A stretch of 64,000 bases of DNA from Clostridium septicum (GTDB lineage: Bacteria; Bacillota; Clostridia; Clostridiales; Clostridiaceae): positions 2,046,001 to 2,110,000 of the forward strand of contig NZ_CP023671.1 of NCBI RefSeq assembly GCF_003606265.1, in the 5' to 3' direction. The position numbers and the translations under genes were made by a program. Shown one piece after another: positions 9,355 through 17,657 of the stretch (positions are counted from its first letter, which is position 1; every line of letters starts with the position of its first letter). A model generated the notes under the pieces. It did not search any database. It worked only from the letters and a program-made list of their open reading frames with translations, and had not been told where the DNA came from.

Positions 9355-10260
9355 ATGAATAAGAATTTTGATGACTTATTATTGAAGTTAAAAGACTGTA
9401 AGAAAAAAAGACTTGCAGTAGCAGTAGCTCAAGATGAGCCAGTTTTGGAAGCTGTAAAGGCTGCACAAGAACGACAAATAGCAGATGCTATATTGGTCGG
9501 AGACCAAGAAAAAATTTCAGAAATTTCTAAAAAAATAGACATGGATATTTCAAAATTTGAAATTGTTCACGAAGTAGATCCTAAAAAGGCTACTTTACAA
9601 GCAGTTAAATTAGTTTCAAGTGGAAAAGCAGACATGGTAATGAAGGGTTTAATTGATACAGCAACTTTCTTAAGAAGTGTTTTAAATAAAGAGGTGGGTT
9701 TAAGAACAGGAAAATTAATGTCCCATGTTTCAGTATTCGAAATTGAGGGTATAGATAGATTAATATTTTTAACAGACGCTGCATTTAATACTTATCCTGA
9801 TTTAAAGGCTAAGGTTCAAATATTAAATAATTCAGTAGATGTTGCACACGCTTGTGGAATAGAAAATCCAAAAGTTGCTTTAGTATGTGCTGTAGAAGTA
9901 GTTAATCCAGACATGCAGGCCACTGTTGATGCATCATTGTTATCAAAGATGAATGATAGGGGTCAAATAAAAGGATGTTTAGTAGATGGACCTTTAGCAT
10001 TAGATAATGCAATATCAGAAGAAGCAGCTCATCATAAGGGAATAACTAGTCCAGTAGCTGGAAAAGCTGATGTAATATTATTACCTAATATAGAGACAGC
10101 TAATGTTATGTACAAAACTTTAACATATACATCTAAATCAAAAAATGGAGGCCTTTTAGTTGGAACTTCAGCACCAGTCATATTAACTTCTAGAGCTGAT
10201 AGTTTTGAAACAAAGGTTAATTCAATTGCTCTAGCAGCATTAGTTGCAGAAAATAAATAA
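9355..10260 (+). CDS. ptb: Phosphate butyryltransferase
   Basis: Converts butyryl-CoA and phosphate into butyryl phosphate, the penultimate step of butyrate production in clostridia. The 301-residue protein matches the phosphotransacetylase/Ptb family in length and has the GLIDTATFLRSVLN and SPVAGKADVILLPNIETAN blocks. A good ribosome site (GGAGAGGTG) precedes the ATG. The kinase gene buk follows after 23 bases, the standard clostridial ptb-buk operon. Confidence 0.96.
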   Translation: MNKNFDDLLLKLKDCKKKRLAVAVAQDEPVLEAVKAAQERQIADAILVGDQEKISEISKKIDMDISKFEIVHEVDPKKATLQAVKLVSSGKADMVMKGLIDTATFLRSVLNKEVGLRTGKLMSHVSVFEIEGIDRLIFLTDAAFNTYPDLKAKVQILNNSVDVAHACGIENPKVALVCAVEVVNPDMQATVDASLLSKMNDRGQIKGCLVDGPLALDNAISEEAAHHKGITSPVAGKADVILLPNIETANVMYKTLTYTSKSKNGGLLVGTSAPVILTSRADSFETKVNSIALAALVAENK

Positions 10261-10283
10261 GTAGTTAAAGGGAGGAACCTATA

Positions 10284-11354
10284 ATGTCTTATAAATTATT
10301 AATAGTTAATCCAGGATCAACTTCAACTAAAATTGGAGTATATAATGGAGAAAAAGAAGTTTTAGAAGAAACCTTAAGACACTCTGCAGAGGAAATAGGA
10401 AAGTATGCAACGATATATGATCAATTTAAATTTAGAAAAGATGTTATTTTAAATGTGCTAAAAGAAAAAAACTTTGATATAAAAACATTAGATGCTGTAG
10501 TTGGTAGAGGTGGAATGCTAAAACCAATGGAAGGAGGAACTTATAAAGTTAATGAAGCTATGCTTGAAGATCTTAAGGTTGGGGTTCAGGGAGAACATGC
10601 TTCAAATTTAGGTGGAATAATATCAAATGAAATAGGTAAGGAATTGGGAATTCCAGCATTTATAGTAGATCCTGTAGTAGTAGATGAATTAAATGATATT
10701 GCACGTATTTCAGGAGTTCCAGAACTTCCAAGAATAAGTAAATTTCATGCATTAAATCAAAAAGCTGTTGCCAAAAGATATGGCGAGGAATTTGGAAAAG
10801 GTTATGAAAATTTAAATTTAATTGTTGTACATTTAGGTGGTGGTGCTTCTGTTGGAGCGCATAAAAATGGAAAAGTAATAGATGTAAATAATGCATTAGA
10901 TGGAGATGGACCATTTTCACCAGAAAGAGCAGGTTCTGTACCAGTTGGAGATTTAATAAAGATGTGTTACAGCGGAAAGTACACAGAAAAAGAAGTATTT
11001 AGTAAAATAGTAGGAAAAGGTGGATTTGTAGCTTATTTAGGAACTAATGATTTAAGAGATGTATTAAAATTATTAGAAGAAGGAGATAAAAAAGCAGAAT
11101 TAGTATATGATGCATTTATATACCAAGTATCTAAATGGATTGGAGAAATGTCAACAGTATTATGTGGTAAAGTTGATGCAATTTTAGTTACAGGTGGAAT
11201 TGCATACTCACAAAAGGTTATTGATGATATTAAGAGTAGAGTTGAATGGATATCTAAAATAGTTGCATATCCAGGAGAAGATGAATTATTAGCATTGGCT
11301 CAAGGTGCAATAAGAGTATTAGATGAAAAAGAAGAAGCTAAAGAATATAAATAA
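10284..11354 (+). CDS. buk: Butyrate kinase
   Basis: Transfers phosphate from butyryl phosphate to ADP, making butyrate and ATP; the energy-conserving end of butyrate fermentation. The protein is in the acetate/sugar kinase-like ASKHA fold: N-terminal [10 protein letters not shown] phosphate loop, then [17 protein letters not shown] and a C-terminal VTGGIAYSQ. The length of 356 is typical. GGGAGGAACC serves as the ribosome site. Second gene of the ptb-buk operon, ended by a hairpin about 80 bases downstream. Confidence 0.97.
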   Translation: MSYKLLIVNPGSTSTKIGVYNGEKEVLEETLRHSAEEIGKYATIYDQFKFRKDVILNVLKEKNFDIKTLDAVVGRGGMLKPMEGGTYKVNEAMLEDLKVGVQGEHASNLGGIISNEIGKELGIPAFIVDPVVVDELNDIARISGVPELPRISKFHALNQKAVAKRYGEEFGKGYENLNLIVVHLGGGASVGAHKNGKVIDVNNALDGDGPFSPERAGSVPVGDLIKMCYSGKYTEKEVFSKIVGKGGFVAYLGTNDLRDVLKLLEEGDKKAELVYDAFIYQVSKWIGEMSTVLCGKVDAILVTGGIAYSQKVIDDIKSRVEWISKIVAYPGEDELLALAQGAIRVLDEKEEAKEYK

Positions 11355-11436
11355 AATAGTAGTATAAAAATATTTGTTTAATGACAAAATGATAATGTAG
11401 TCAATTTTGTAGTTTTAAAAATATTTATATTGACTT

Positions 11437-11475
11437 AGGCATTATATCTTATTGATATAATGCCTTTATTTTGCT
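11437..11475 (+). terminator. Terminator of ptb-buk
   Basis: Stem AGGCATTATATC / GATATAATGCCT, five-base loop, followed by a T-rich tail. Confidence 0.88.
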
Positions 11476-11524
11476 TAAAAAATATGTATTATGGTAAAAT
11501 AATGAATAAAGGAGGGACTGATTT

Positions 11525-12358
11525 ATGAGAACTTCGATGAATATAAGCAATAAGTTAGCAATGATATCTGAAATGAGAAATGACACAATATTTCAAGTTT
11601 TAGAATATGATGATTTAGAAGGAGCAAGCAATTTAAATACAGCAATTCAATTAGATTTTATGAGAAAGTCTAATATAAAACTAAGGCAGGTAAGGATTAT
11701 ACTTGATGAAAGCGCGGTAAAGCTTGAAGCAGGGGCTCTTAGTTACATGAAGGGAGATATAGAAATAATTAATAAAACTGGCGGAATTATAGGATTAGGT
11801 AAAAAGTTTTTTGCAAGTAAAGTTACTAATGAATCTGCCTTTAAACCTTTATTTCAGGGAAAAGGTGAAATATTTTTGGAGCCAAGTTTTGCACATTATG
11901 CACTTATAGAATTAGAAGATGAAGAAATTATTGTTGATGATGGATTATTCTATGCATGTGAAGAAAGTATAGAAGTTGGAGTAGCTATGCAAAAAAATGC
12001 TTCATCAATAGTATTTGGAAATGAAGGTATTTATCAAACAAAATTAAAAGGTAGCGGCATTGTTTTATTAGAAATACCAGTGCCAGAGAAAGAAATTTTA
12101 AGGTGTAAAATGTATAGAGATACTTTAAAGGTAGATGGAAATTTTGCATTGCTTAGAAGTGCAAATATAGAGTTCACTGTTGAAAAGTCAGGAACAACTT
12201 TAATAGGAACAGCATTAAATGGTGAGGGGTTATTAAACGTATATAGAGGTACTGGTGAAGTATGGTTAGCACCAACAAAGTCAGTATATAATGATTTAGA
12301 AGATAAGGGTCTAAAAGAACTTACAGTTTCATCTAAAAATAGAGATACTAACATATAA
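11525..12358 (+). CDS. AIM24 family protein
   Basis: A 277-residue protein of the AIM24/TIGR00266-like beta-sandwich family. Recognisable features are the segment LEAGALSYMKGDIEI, the Gly-rich KGSGIVLLEIP and GEGLLNVYRGTGEVWLAPT near the C-terminus. The biochemical role in bacteria is not known (the yeast homolog acts in mitochondrial membrane organisation). A strong GGAGG ribosome site lies ahead of the ATG. It stands alone between ptb-buk and the YerC-type regulator. Confidence 0.85.
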   Translation: MRTSMNISNKLAMISEMRNDTIFQVLEYDDLEGASNLNTAIQLDFMRKSNIKLRQVRIILDESAVKLEAGALSYMKGDIEIINKTGGIIGLGKKFFASKVTNESAFKPLFQGKGEIFLEPSFAHYALIELEDEEIIVDDGLFYACEESIEVGVAMQKNASSIVFGNEGIYQTKLKGSGIVLLEIPVPEKEILRCKMYRDTLKVDGNFALLRSANIEFTVEKSGTTLIGTALNGEGLLNVYRGTGEVWLAPTKSVYNDLEDKGLKELTVSSKNRDTNI

Positions 12359-12451
12359 AATATTAAGTTTGCTTTATTATAATGCAGTTGTAAATTAACA
12401 AACATATAGTTATAATTAATCTTGCAAAGTAGTAATTAAGAGGTGATTTGC

Positions 12452-12748
12452 ATGAATGGATTAGAAAGTAAGCTTAAAAATGATGAGTTAGATCTATTTT
12501 TTAAAGCTGTATTAAAGCTTGAAAATATAGATGAATGTTATAAGTTTTTTGAAGATGTTGCTACTATAAATGAATTAAAAGCTTTATCCCAAAGAATAAA
12601 TGTAGCAAATATGCTAAGAAAAAAGATGGTTTATACTGAAATTGCTGAAGATACTGGTGCAAGCACTGCAACTATAAGTAGAGTTAATAAATGTTTAAAC
12701 TATGGAACGGGTGGATATAATTTAGCGCTAGACAGGTTAGAAAAATAA
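12452..12748 (+). CDS. YerC/YecD family TrpR-like DNA-binding protein
   Basis: Small (98-residue) helix-turn-helix protein of the TrpR-related YerC/YecD family. The sequence shows ELKALSQRINVANMLRKK, then the recognition region TGASTATISRVNKCL. The ATG at 12452 is chosen because AAGAGGTG lies seven bases before it; an upstream in-frame GTG at 12443 falls inside that ribosome site. Target genes are unknown. It precedes glmM by about 140 bases. Confidence 0.88.
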   Translation: MNGLESKLKNDELDLFFKAVLKLENIDECYKFFEDVATINELKALSQRINVANMLRKKMVYTEIAEDTGASTATISRVNKCLNYGTGGYNLALDRLEK

Positions 12749-12887
12749 TATATTAGTTATTTTAAATATATTGTGCGTGATAATTAGTGCTTAATTGATA
12801 TTAGTTGTTAATTTAAATAAAAAAATGTATACTATGAATGTTAGATATTATAATTAATAAACCGATGGAAAAAGTGAGGTAAAAAAT

Positions 12888-14231
12888 ATGGGTAGAATGT
12901 TTGGGACAGATGGAGTAAGAGGAATAGCTAATTTAGAGTTAACAGCAGATTTAGCATATAGTTTAGGAAGAGCTGGTGCATACGTTTTAACTGAAGGCAC
13001 TCATAAGCCCAAAATATTAGTTGGTAAAGACACAAGAATATCTGGAGATATGTTAGAAGCAGCTTTAGTAGCTGGTATATTATCAGTAGGAGCAGAAGCT
13101 GTTATTTTAGGAGTAGTTCCAACACCTGCAGTAGCACACCTAACAAGAGAATATGGAGCCGATGCAGGTATAATGATTTCTGCATCACATAACCCTGTTG
13201 AATATAATGGAATTAAATTTTTTGATAATAAAGGATATAAATTACCAGATGAATTAGAAGATGAAATTCAAAGGGTAATTGAAAGTGGATTTGAAGGAGT
13301 TCCAAGCCCTGTAGGACATGATTTAGGAAAATCTACAGTAGAAGTAGGTGCTCTTGATGAATATATGGATTATGCAATGTCAACAATAGCAGTAGATTTA
13401 AAGGGATTAAAAATAGCTTTAGATTGTGCTAATGGAGCTTGCTATAAGGCAGCAGTTAAATCATTTAGAGAATTAGGTGCTGAAGTATATGTAATTAATG
13501 ATAATCCAGATGGAACAAATATAAATGAAAATTGTGGGTCAACACATCCAGAAGAATTAATGGATTATGTTGTAAGAAAAAAATGTGATTTAGGATTCGC
13601 TTTTGATGGGGATGCTGATAGATGCTTAGCAGTAGATGAAAAGGGAAATCTTATAAATGGAGATTTTATATTAACTTTATGTGCCAAGTATTTAAAGGAT
13701 TTAGGTCAATTAAAAGACGATACTTTAGTAGTTACAGTTATGAGCAATTTAGGATTAGATATTGCTTGTAAAAAAGAAGAAATTAACCTTATTAAAACAA
13801 AGGTTGGAGACAGATATGTATTAGAAGAAATGATTAAGGATGGATATGTTTTAGGAGGAGAGCAGTCAGGACATATTATATTCTTAAATTATAATTCAAC
13901 TGGTGATGGTCTTGTTACAGCACTTCAAGTTTCAGCAATTAAGAAAAAGAGTGGAAAGACTTTAAGTGAACTAGCTGGAATAATGAAAGAATTACCACAA
14001 GTTTTGGTTAATGCTAAAGTCCCAAATGATAAGAAAAATATATACTTAGAAGATTTAGAGATTATTGAAGCTATTAAAAAAATAGAAGAAACTTTAAATG
14101 GAGTTGGAAGAGTATTAATAAGACCTTCAGGTACAGAACCTCTAGTAAGAGTTATGTTAGAAGGGGAAAATCAAGAAGAGATAGATAAGATGGCGCATAG
14201 TTTAGCCGATTTAATATTAAGTAAAATATAA
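12888..14231 (+). CDS. glmM: Phosphoglucosamine mutase
   Basis: Interconverts glucosamine-6-phosphate and glucosamine-1-phosphate, feeding UDP-GlcNAc and peptidoglycan synthesis. The active-site phosphoserine motif (ISASHNP, Ser about residue 100), the metal-binding loop (DGDADRC, about residues 240-246), the sugar-binding GGEQSGH and the phosphate-binding [12 protein letters not shown] are all present. Length 447 is standard. In Firmicutes glmM usually forms an operon with cdaA-cdaR; here it is displaced. glmS, the enzyme one step earlier, is about 15 kb downstream. Confidence 0.97.
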   Translation: MGRMFGTDGVRGIANLELTADLAYSLGRAGAYVLTEGTHKPKILVGKDTRISGDMLEAALVAGILSVGAEAVILGVVPTPAVAHLTREYGADAGIMISASHNPVEYNGIKFFDNKGYKLPDELEDEIQRVIESGFEGVPSPVGHDLGKSTVEVGALDEYMDYAMSTIAVDLKGLKIALDCANGACYKAAVKSFRELGAEVYVINDNPDGTNINENCGSTHPEELMDYVVRKKCDLGFAFDGDADRCLAVDEKGNLINGDFILTLCAKYLKDLGQLKDDTLVVTVMSNLGLDIACKKEEINLIKTKVGDRYVLEEMIKDGYVLGGEQSGHIIFLNYNSTGDGLVTALQVSAIKKKSGKTLSELAGIMKELPQVLVNAKVPNDKKNIYLEDLEIIEAIKKIEETLNGVGRVLIRPSGTEPLVRVMLEGENQEEIDKMAHSLADLILSKI

Positions 14232-14248
14232 TTTATAGTTTATAATTT

Positions 14249-14290
14249 AAAAGCTGTACTATTTTGAGCTAGTATAGCTTTTATTATTTT
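14249..14290 (+). terminator. Terminator after glmM
   Basis: Stem AAGCTGTACT / AGTATAGCTT with one G-T pair and a ten-base loop, followed by a T-rich tail. Confidence 0.8.
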
Positions 14291-14388
14291 TTAAATATAT
14301 TTATTTTAGTAAATAGAATTGTAATAGAGAAAACTAAAAAAGATTCTATCGGAAATTTAGATGGTACTTATATAATTTGGTGGATTAA

Positions 14389-14457
14389 ACTTTGTATAAC
14401 TCCAATGATACAGTTTGGAGGTTTCTATCAGGAACCGATAATTCCTGATCACAAAGA
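14389..14457 (+). promoter_or_regulatory. Purine riboswitch aptamer, adenine type (probably decaying)
   Basis: All parts of the purine aptamer are visible: P1 (CTTTGT with ACAAAG), J1/2 ATAAC, P2 (CTCCAA/TTGGAG), L2 TGATACAG, J2/3 TTTCTAT, P3 (CAGGAA/TTCCTG) with loop CCGATAA, and J3/1. The specificity base corresponding to position 74 is T (14449), which selects adenine. The next base, normally T, is C (14450), which breaks a core A-U pair. The following gene is what remains of add, the classic target of adenine riboswitches in C. perfringens and Vibrio. A TATAAT at 14371-14376 may be the -10 element. Confidence 0.88.
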
Positions 14458-14495
14458 AGGCACTTTTGTGTTTTCTTTGTAATCAGGAATTTTAT
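14441..14495 (+). terminator. Riboswitch-controlled terminator (expression platform)
   Basis: A hairpin with a 23-bp stem: the 5' arm begins with the aptamer P3 and P1 3' strands (ATTCCTGATCACAAAG) and pairs with 14471-14490, loop TTTT, then T-rich. It has two G-T pairs and one C-A mismatch, at 14450. Its overlap with P1/P3 means ligand binding should block the terminator, giving an adenine-ON switch like pbuE. Confidence 0.85.
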
Positions 14496-14518
14496 TATAT
14501 AAGAATTTAAATAATGTA

Positions 14519-14527
14519 CATATAAAG
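14519..14527. repeat. Left copy of direct repeat flanking the IS6-like element
   Basis: CATATAAAG, identical to 15802-15810; probable target-site duplication. Confidence 0.7.
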
Positions 14528-15801
14528 AATCTGTTAAGTTGATATGAAAAAATAGCTTGATTTTTCATAGAATTACTTGCTCTTTGAAAATTATATAAGT
14601 TTGAATGTTTTATTGTATGGCAAATAAGCCTACAATAGCATTGATTTTTTGCAGGTTAATCAAAGGTATTAAATTTAATTAAGATGCTGAAAACCAAGAG
14701 TTTTTAGCAAAGCTATCGCTGGCGAAGCCGGCAACTTCTGCTAGAGTACAGTTATTTAATGATCCATGTGGTCTAATAAAGTTATAGTGAAAGATAAATA
14801 AATATATAAGGTTATTAGCTTTCTGAAAAGAGTTGAATCCTTTCTTGCTTTTATACCAGGCTTTAAATGTTTTATTAAATGATTCAATTAAATTATTATT
14901 TGTATCACTAGACATTGGAGCTACAGGAATATGAGTTGTATTGGGCAATAGCGTAGCCACAGCTTCATTATATGAAGGTAATCTATCAGTTATAAAATTA
15001 GCTGGCTCACCAAATTTTTTAGCTTCATTTACCAATGTGTATGCTGAATCAGAACTTCTAGATTTAGTTAAATGAAATGCTAAAATAAATCTAGTTTCTG
15101 AATCAATAGCTAACCAAAGGTAGTATCTTTCACCATTAATAAATATTACTGTTTCATCAGAGTGCCAATCGTCAGATTGTAAGTTTAAACTAGCTTTAAA
15201 TTTATCAGCTTTCTGTTTAAAGAAAGGTGCAAATTTATTAGTCCAACTTGCTATAGTAACATGGGATACCTTAATACCAGCGTTAATCATCAAGAATTGA
15301 GAAATGGCTCTTGTTGATGAATTATTTAAAAAATATAGTGTTAATGCAGTTAGTATTACATGTAGCGGAAAACGCATTCCTTTCATTGAAAGGGAACCAC
15401 TAACTAATTCACTAGAAGCTGTATCAATATTGGTGGTGTGATGTTTTACTATTATGTGATTACACTTCTTGTTATTGCACTTATAGCGATTGTAATGTTT
15501 ATATGCATGATGTAAGTAAGTTCCCTTACCGCATCTAGGACATTTAGGATTATTTAGTTTAGGACGTCCGTCACCGTCGACTAGGACGAATTGACGCTTA
15601 CACTGCTTACATTGATACTTTTGTTTAGCCTGCTTATTCATACCAAACTTATATAGTTTATCAGAATTACAGCGTGGGCATTTTATATTAGTTTTGCTCA
15701 TTGTTCTTCTCTCCTTTTCGAAGGGGGTATTATTTAGTTTTGCAAACCTATTGTATTTCCTTGGGTTGAGAAGAGCAATGTTCATATAACTTAACAGATC
15801 G
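14528..15801 (-). mobile_element. IS6-like (IS240-type) insertion sequence
   Basis: About 1.27 kb element with one transposase gene. Matching ends ATCTGTTAAGTT (14529-14540) and its complement (15788-15799) form the terminal inverted repeats, extended imperfectly by GATATGAA / TTCATAT. The 9-bp direct repeat CATATAAAG flanks it on both sides (14519-14527 and 15802-15810), consistent with the roughly 8-bp target duplication of the family. It lies between the adenine riboswitch and the remains of add. Confidence 0.88.
14679..15701 (-). CDS. IS6-like transposase with N-terminal zinc ribbons
   Basis: DDE transposase of 340 residues. Two Cys-rich zinc-ribbon motifs lie in the first 90 residues (CPRCNSDKLY...CKQC and CPRCGKG...CNNKKC), followed by the catalytic domain: first Asp in DDWHSDETVIF, second Asp in FITDRLPSYNEA, Glu in NNNLIESFNKTFK. 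The ATG at 15701 is preferred over an upstream in-frame ATG because AAGGAGAG lies just before it. All catalytic residues are present, so the element may be active. Confidence 0.9.
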   Translation of the reverse strand: MSKTNIKCPRCNSDKLYKFGMNKQAKQKYQCKQCKRQFVLVDGDGRPKLNNPKCPRCGKGTYLHHAYKHYNRYKCNNKKCNHIIVKHHTTNIDTASSELVSGSLSMKGMRFPLHVILTALTLYFLNNSSTRAISQFLMINAGIKVSHVTIASWTNKFAPFFKQKADKFKASLNLQSDDWHSDETVIFINGERYYLWLAIDSETRFILAFHLTKSRSSDSAYTLVNEAKKFGEPANFITDRLPSYNEAVATLLPNTTHIPVAPMSSDTNNNLIESFNKTFKAWYKSKKGFNSFQKANNLIYLFIFHYNFIRPHGSLNNCTLAEVAGFASDSFAKNSWFSAS

Positions 15802-16406
15802 CATATAAAGGTACTGTAATATTATCATGTATGAGAACTATGCCAGCAAGTAGAGTATTTGAAGTAATAGAAGCTGGAAGAAAATTTTTAGGAAAAGGTG
15901 TAGTTACAGTTGATTTATATGCTTCAGAAGAAGCTGGATTTTGTGAAAGATTTGTGGAACCTATATCACTAGCAAGAGAATATGGATATAGGGTAACTAT
16001 TCATGCAGGAGAGACTGGAATAGGAAAAAATGTTTTAGATGCAATTGAGCTTTTAGGGGCTGAAAGAATTGGACATGGAGTATTTATAAAGGACTGTGAA
16101 GAGGCTTATAATATGGTTAAAGAAAAGGATATTGTACTTGAAATGTGTCCAACCAGTAATGTGCAGACAAAAGCTGTTAATGGTTTTAATTCTCATCTAA
16201 TATATAATTTTCATAAAGATGGAATAAAAGTAACAGTTAATACTGATAATAGAACAGTTTCTAATACAAATATGACTAATGAGTTTAACATTGTAAGAGA
16301 TGAATTTAAAATAAATAATGAAGATTATAGAAAAATGTATTATAACAGCGTAGATGCAAGCTTTGCAGATTCAAGGACAAAGAAAAAACTTAAAGAATAT
16401 ATCTAA
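15795..16406 (+). pseudogene. add: Adenosine deaminase, C-terminal fragment
   Basis: Adenosine deaminase turns adenosine into inosine. The surviving about 200 codons hold the conserved C-terminal part: RTMPAS, the catalytic IHAGETG (Glu), GHGVF, EMCPTSN and the metal-binding Asp in NTDNRTVS. The N-terminal zinc ligands (HxH near the start) and about 130-150 residues are missing. The homologous frame extends upstream of the first ATG (15831) to about 15795, where the IS begins. No ribosome site is present, so a functional product is very unlikely. Upstream lies the riboswitch that would have controlled it. Confidence 0.92.
15802..15810. repeat. Right copy of direct repeat flanking the IS6-like element
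   Basis: CATATAAAG, identical to 14519-14527; it also encodes in frame part of the surviving add sequence. Confidence 0.7.
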
Positions 16407-16440
16407 TAAAAAAGAAGGGAATCTCCCTTCTTTTTTATTA
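16404..16440. terminator. Bidirectional terminator between add remnant and AraC gene
   Basis: 17-bp perfect stem (TAATAAAAAAGAAGGGA and complement) with a three-base loop; T-runs in both directions. Confidence 0.93.
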
Positions 16441-16455
16441 GATATATTACTAAAG

Positions 16456-17286
16456 TTAAGGTTTCTTTATAAACATTTTTCTATATTCCATAGGGGATAT
16501 ATCTTTATATTTGCTAAATATTTTAGAAAAATATGAAGGGCTATTAAATCCGACTAGATAGCCAATCTCACTAATTGAATAACTACTTTTTCTTAATAAC
16601 TCACAGGCTTTATTAAGTCTATAGTTTATAAAATATTGTTGAGGACTCATATTCATATGCTTTTTAAATAGTTTAAATAGATGACTTCTATTAATATTTA
16701 TATTAGAAGCAATATCAGATATAGATATATTTTTATTATAATTATTGTGTATATCATTAATAAAAAGTGTTATGTAATTTGCAGCAGAAGTGATAGAGAT
16801 ATTGCTATTTTTATCATTTTTAATTATTAATTTATTTAAAAATAAATAAAGATTTCCTAAAGCTTGAAAGTCTTGACCATTATTGCAACTATCTAATATA
16901 TTTTTGAAGCAGTTTTCTATAAAATCATCTTCAGTATAATTAAATATAAATTTAGAAGAATTAAATCCACAAAGGTTTAAAAGTCTAGAAGCTTCAGTAC
17001 CGTTAATGCCAATCCAACGATAAGACCATGGATTATCTGGAATAGGATAATAATTATTATCTGTATGAGGTGGAATTAAAAATCCATCTCCTTTTTTTAA
17101 TTTATATACTTGATTATTCATGAAAAATAAGCCTTCACCAGACAAAATATAATGTATTAAATAATAATCTATTTGCTCATATTGATAAGGATCACGAGGT
17201 TTACATTGTTCATAACCACATTCATATATAAATAATTCTTTACTTGGTCTTTTATCAGTAGAAAAAATATCAAAAATATTTTTCAT
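16456..17286 (-). CDS. AraC family transcriptional regulator
   Basis: A 276-residue regulator with an N-terminal cupin-like sensing domain (YLIHYILSGEGLFFMNN, about residues 40-60, then GDGFLIPPH) and a C-terminal double helix-turn-helix (NRSHLFKLFKKHMNMSPQQY and ISEIGYLVGFNSPSYFSKIF). Members of this layout sense sugars. It is transcribed divergently from the permease and lacZ genes across a 371-base gap, so it very probably controls them, likely as an activator that responds to a galactoside; the ligand is inference. Confidence 0.9.
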   Translation of the reverse strand: MKNIFDIFSTDKRPSKELFIYECGYEQCKPRDPYQYEQIDYYLIHYILSGEGLFFMNNQVYKLKKGDGFLIPPHTDNNYYPIPDNPWSYRWIGINGTEASRLLNLCGFNSSKFIFNYTEDDFIENCFKNILDSCNNGQDFQALGNLYLFLNKLIIKNDKNSNISITSAANYITLFINDIHNNYNKNISISDIASNININRSHLFKLFKKHMNMSPQQYFINYRLNKACELLRKSSYSISEIGYLVGFNSPSYFSKIFSKYKDISPMEYRKMFIKKP

Positions 17287-17657
17287 TTTAAAACCTCACT
17301 TTCTATTATTATCTAATGGATTCAATAATATGTTTTTAATGTATTAATTTTCAGACAAATGCAACATAAGTACAAAACATAACAACATTAATGTATTGTT
17401 ACATTTACAATATCATATTAGAATTAAGTCATCAAGTTAAATGTTTACATAAGTTATAGGCTGATTTAATTATAAAACAATGTATTTTTTATGGTGTAAA
17501 TAGTATTTAAAAGTATTATTTAGGCGAAAAAATATATTTTTCCATTAAGTAAATTAAATGGCAAATAAAAAAGTTAATTAAAAAATAAGTACATATATAT
17601 TAGATTACATATAGCTTTGTAAACAAAAGTACAATTGATGAAAGGCGGAGATTTGTT
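17287..17657. promoter_or_regulatory. Divergent intergenic region, araC-type gene / permease-lacZ
   Basis: A 371-base A+T-rich gap that must hold both promoters and the regulator's sites. Visible structure is limited to weak inverted repeats, for example ATTGT-TACATTT-ACAAT near 17394-17410 and GAAAAAATATATTTTTC near 17525-17541. I see no clear operator or catabolite-repression site. Confidence 0.35.
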
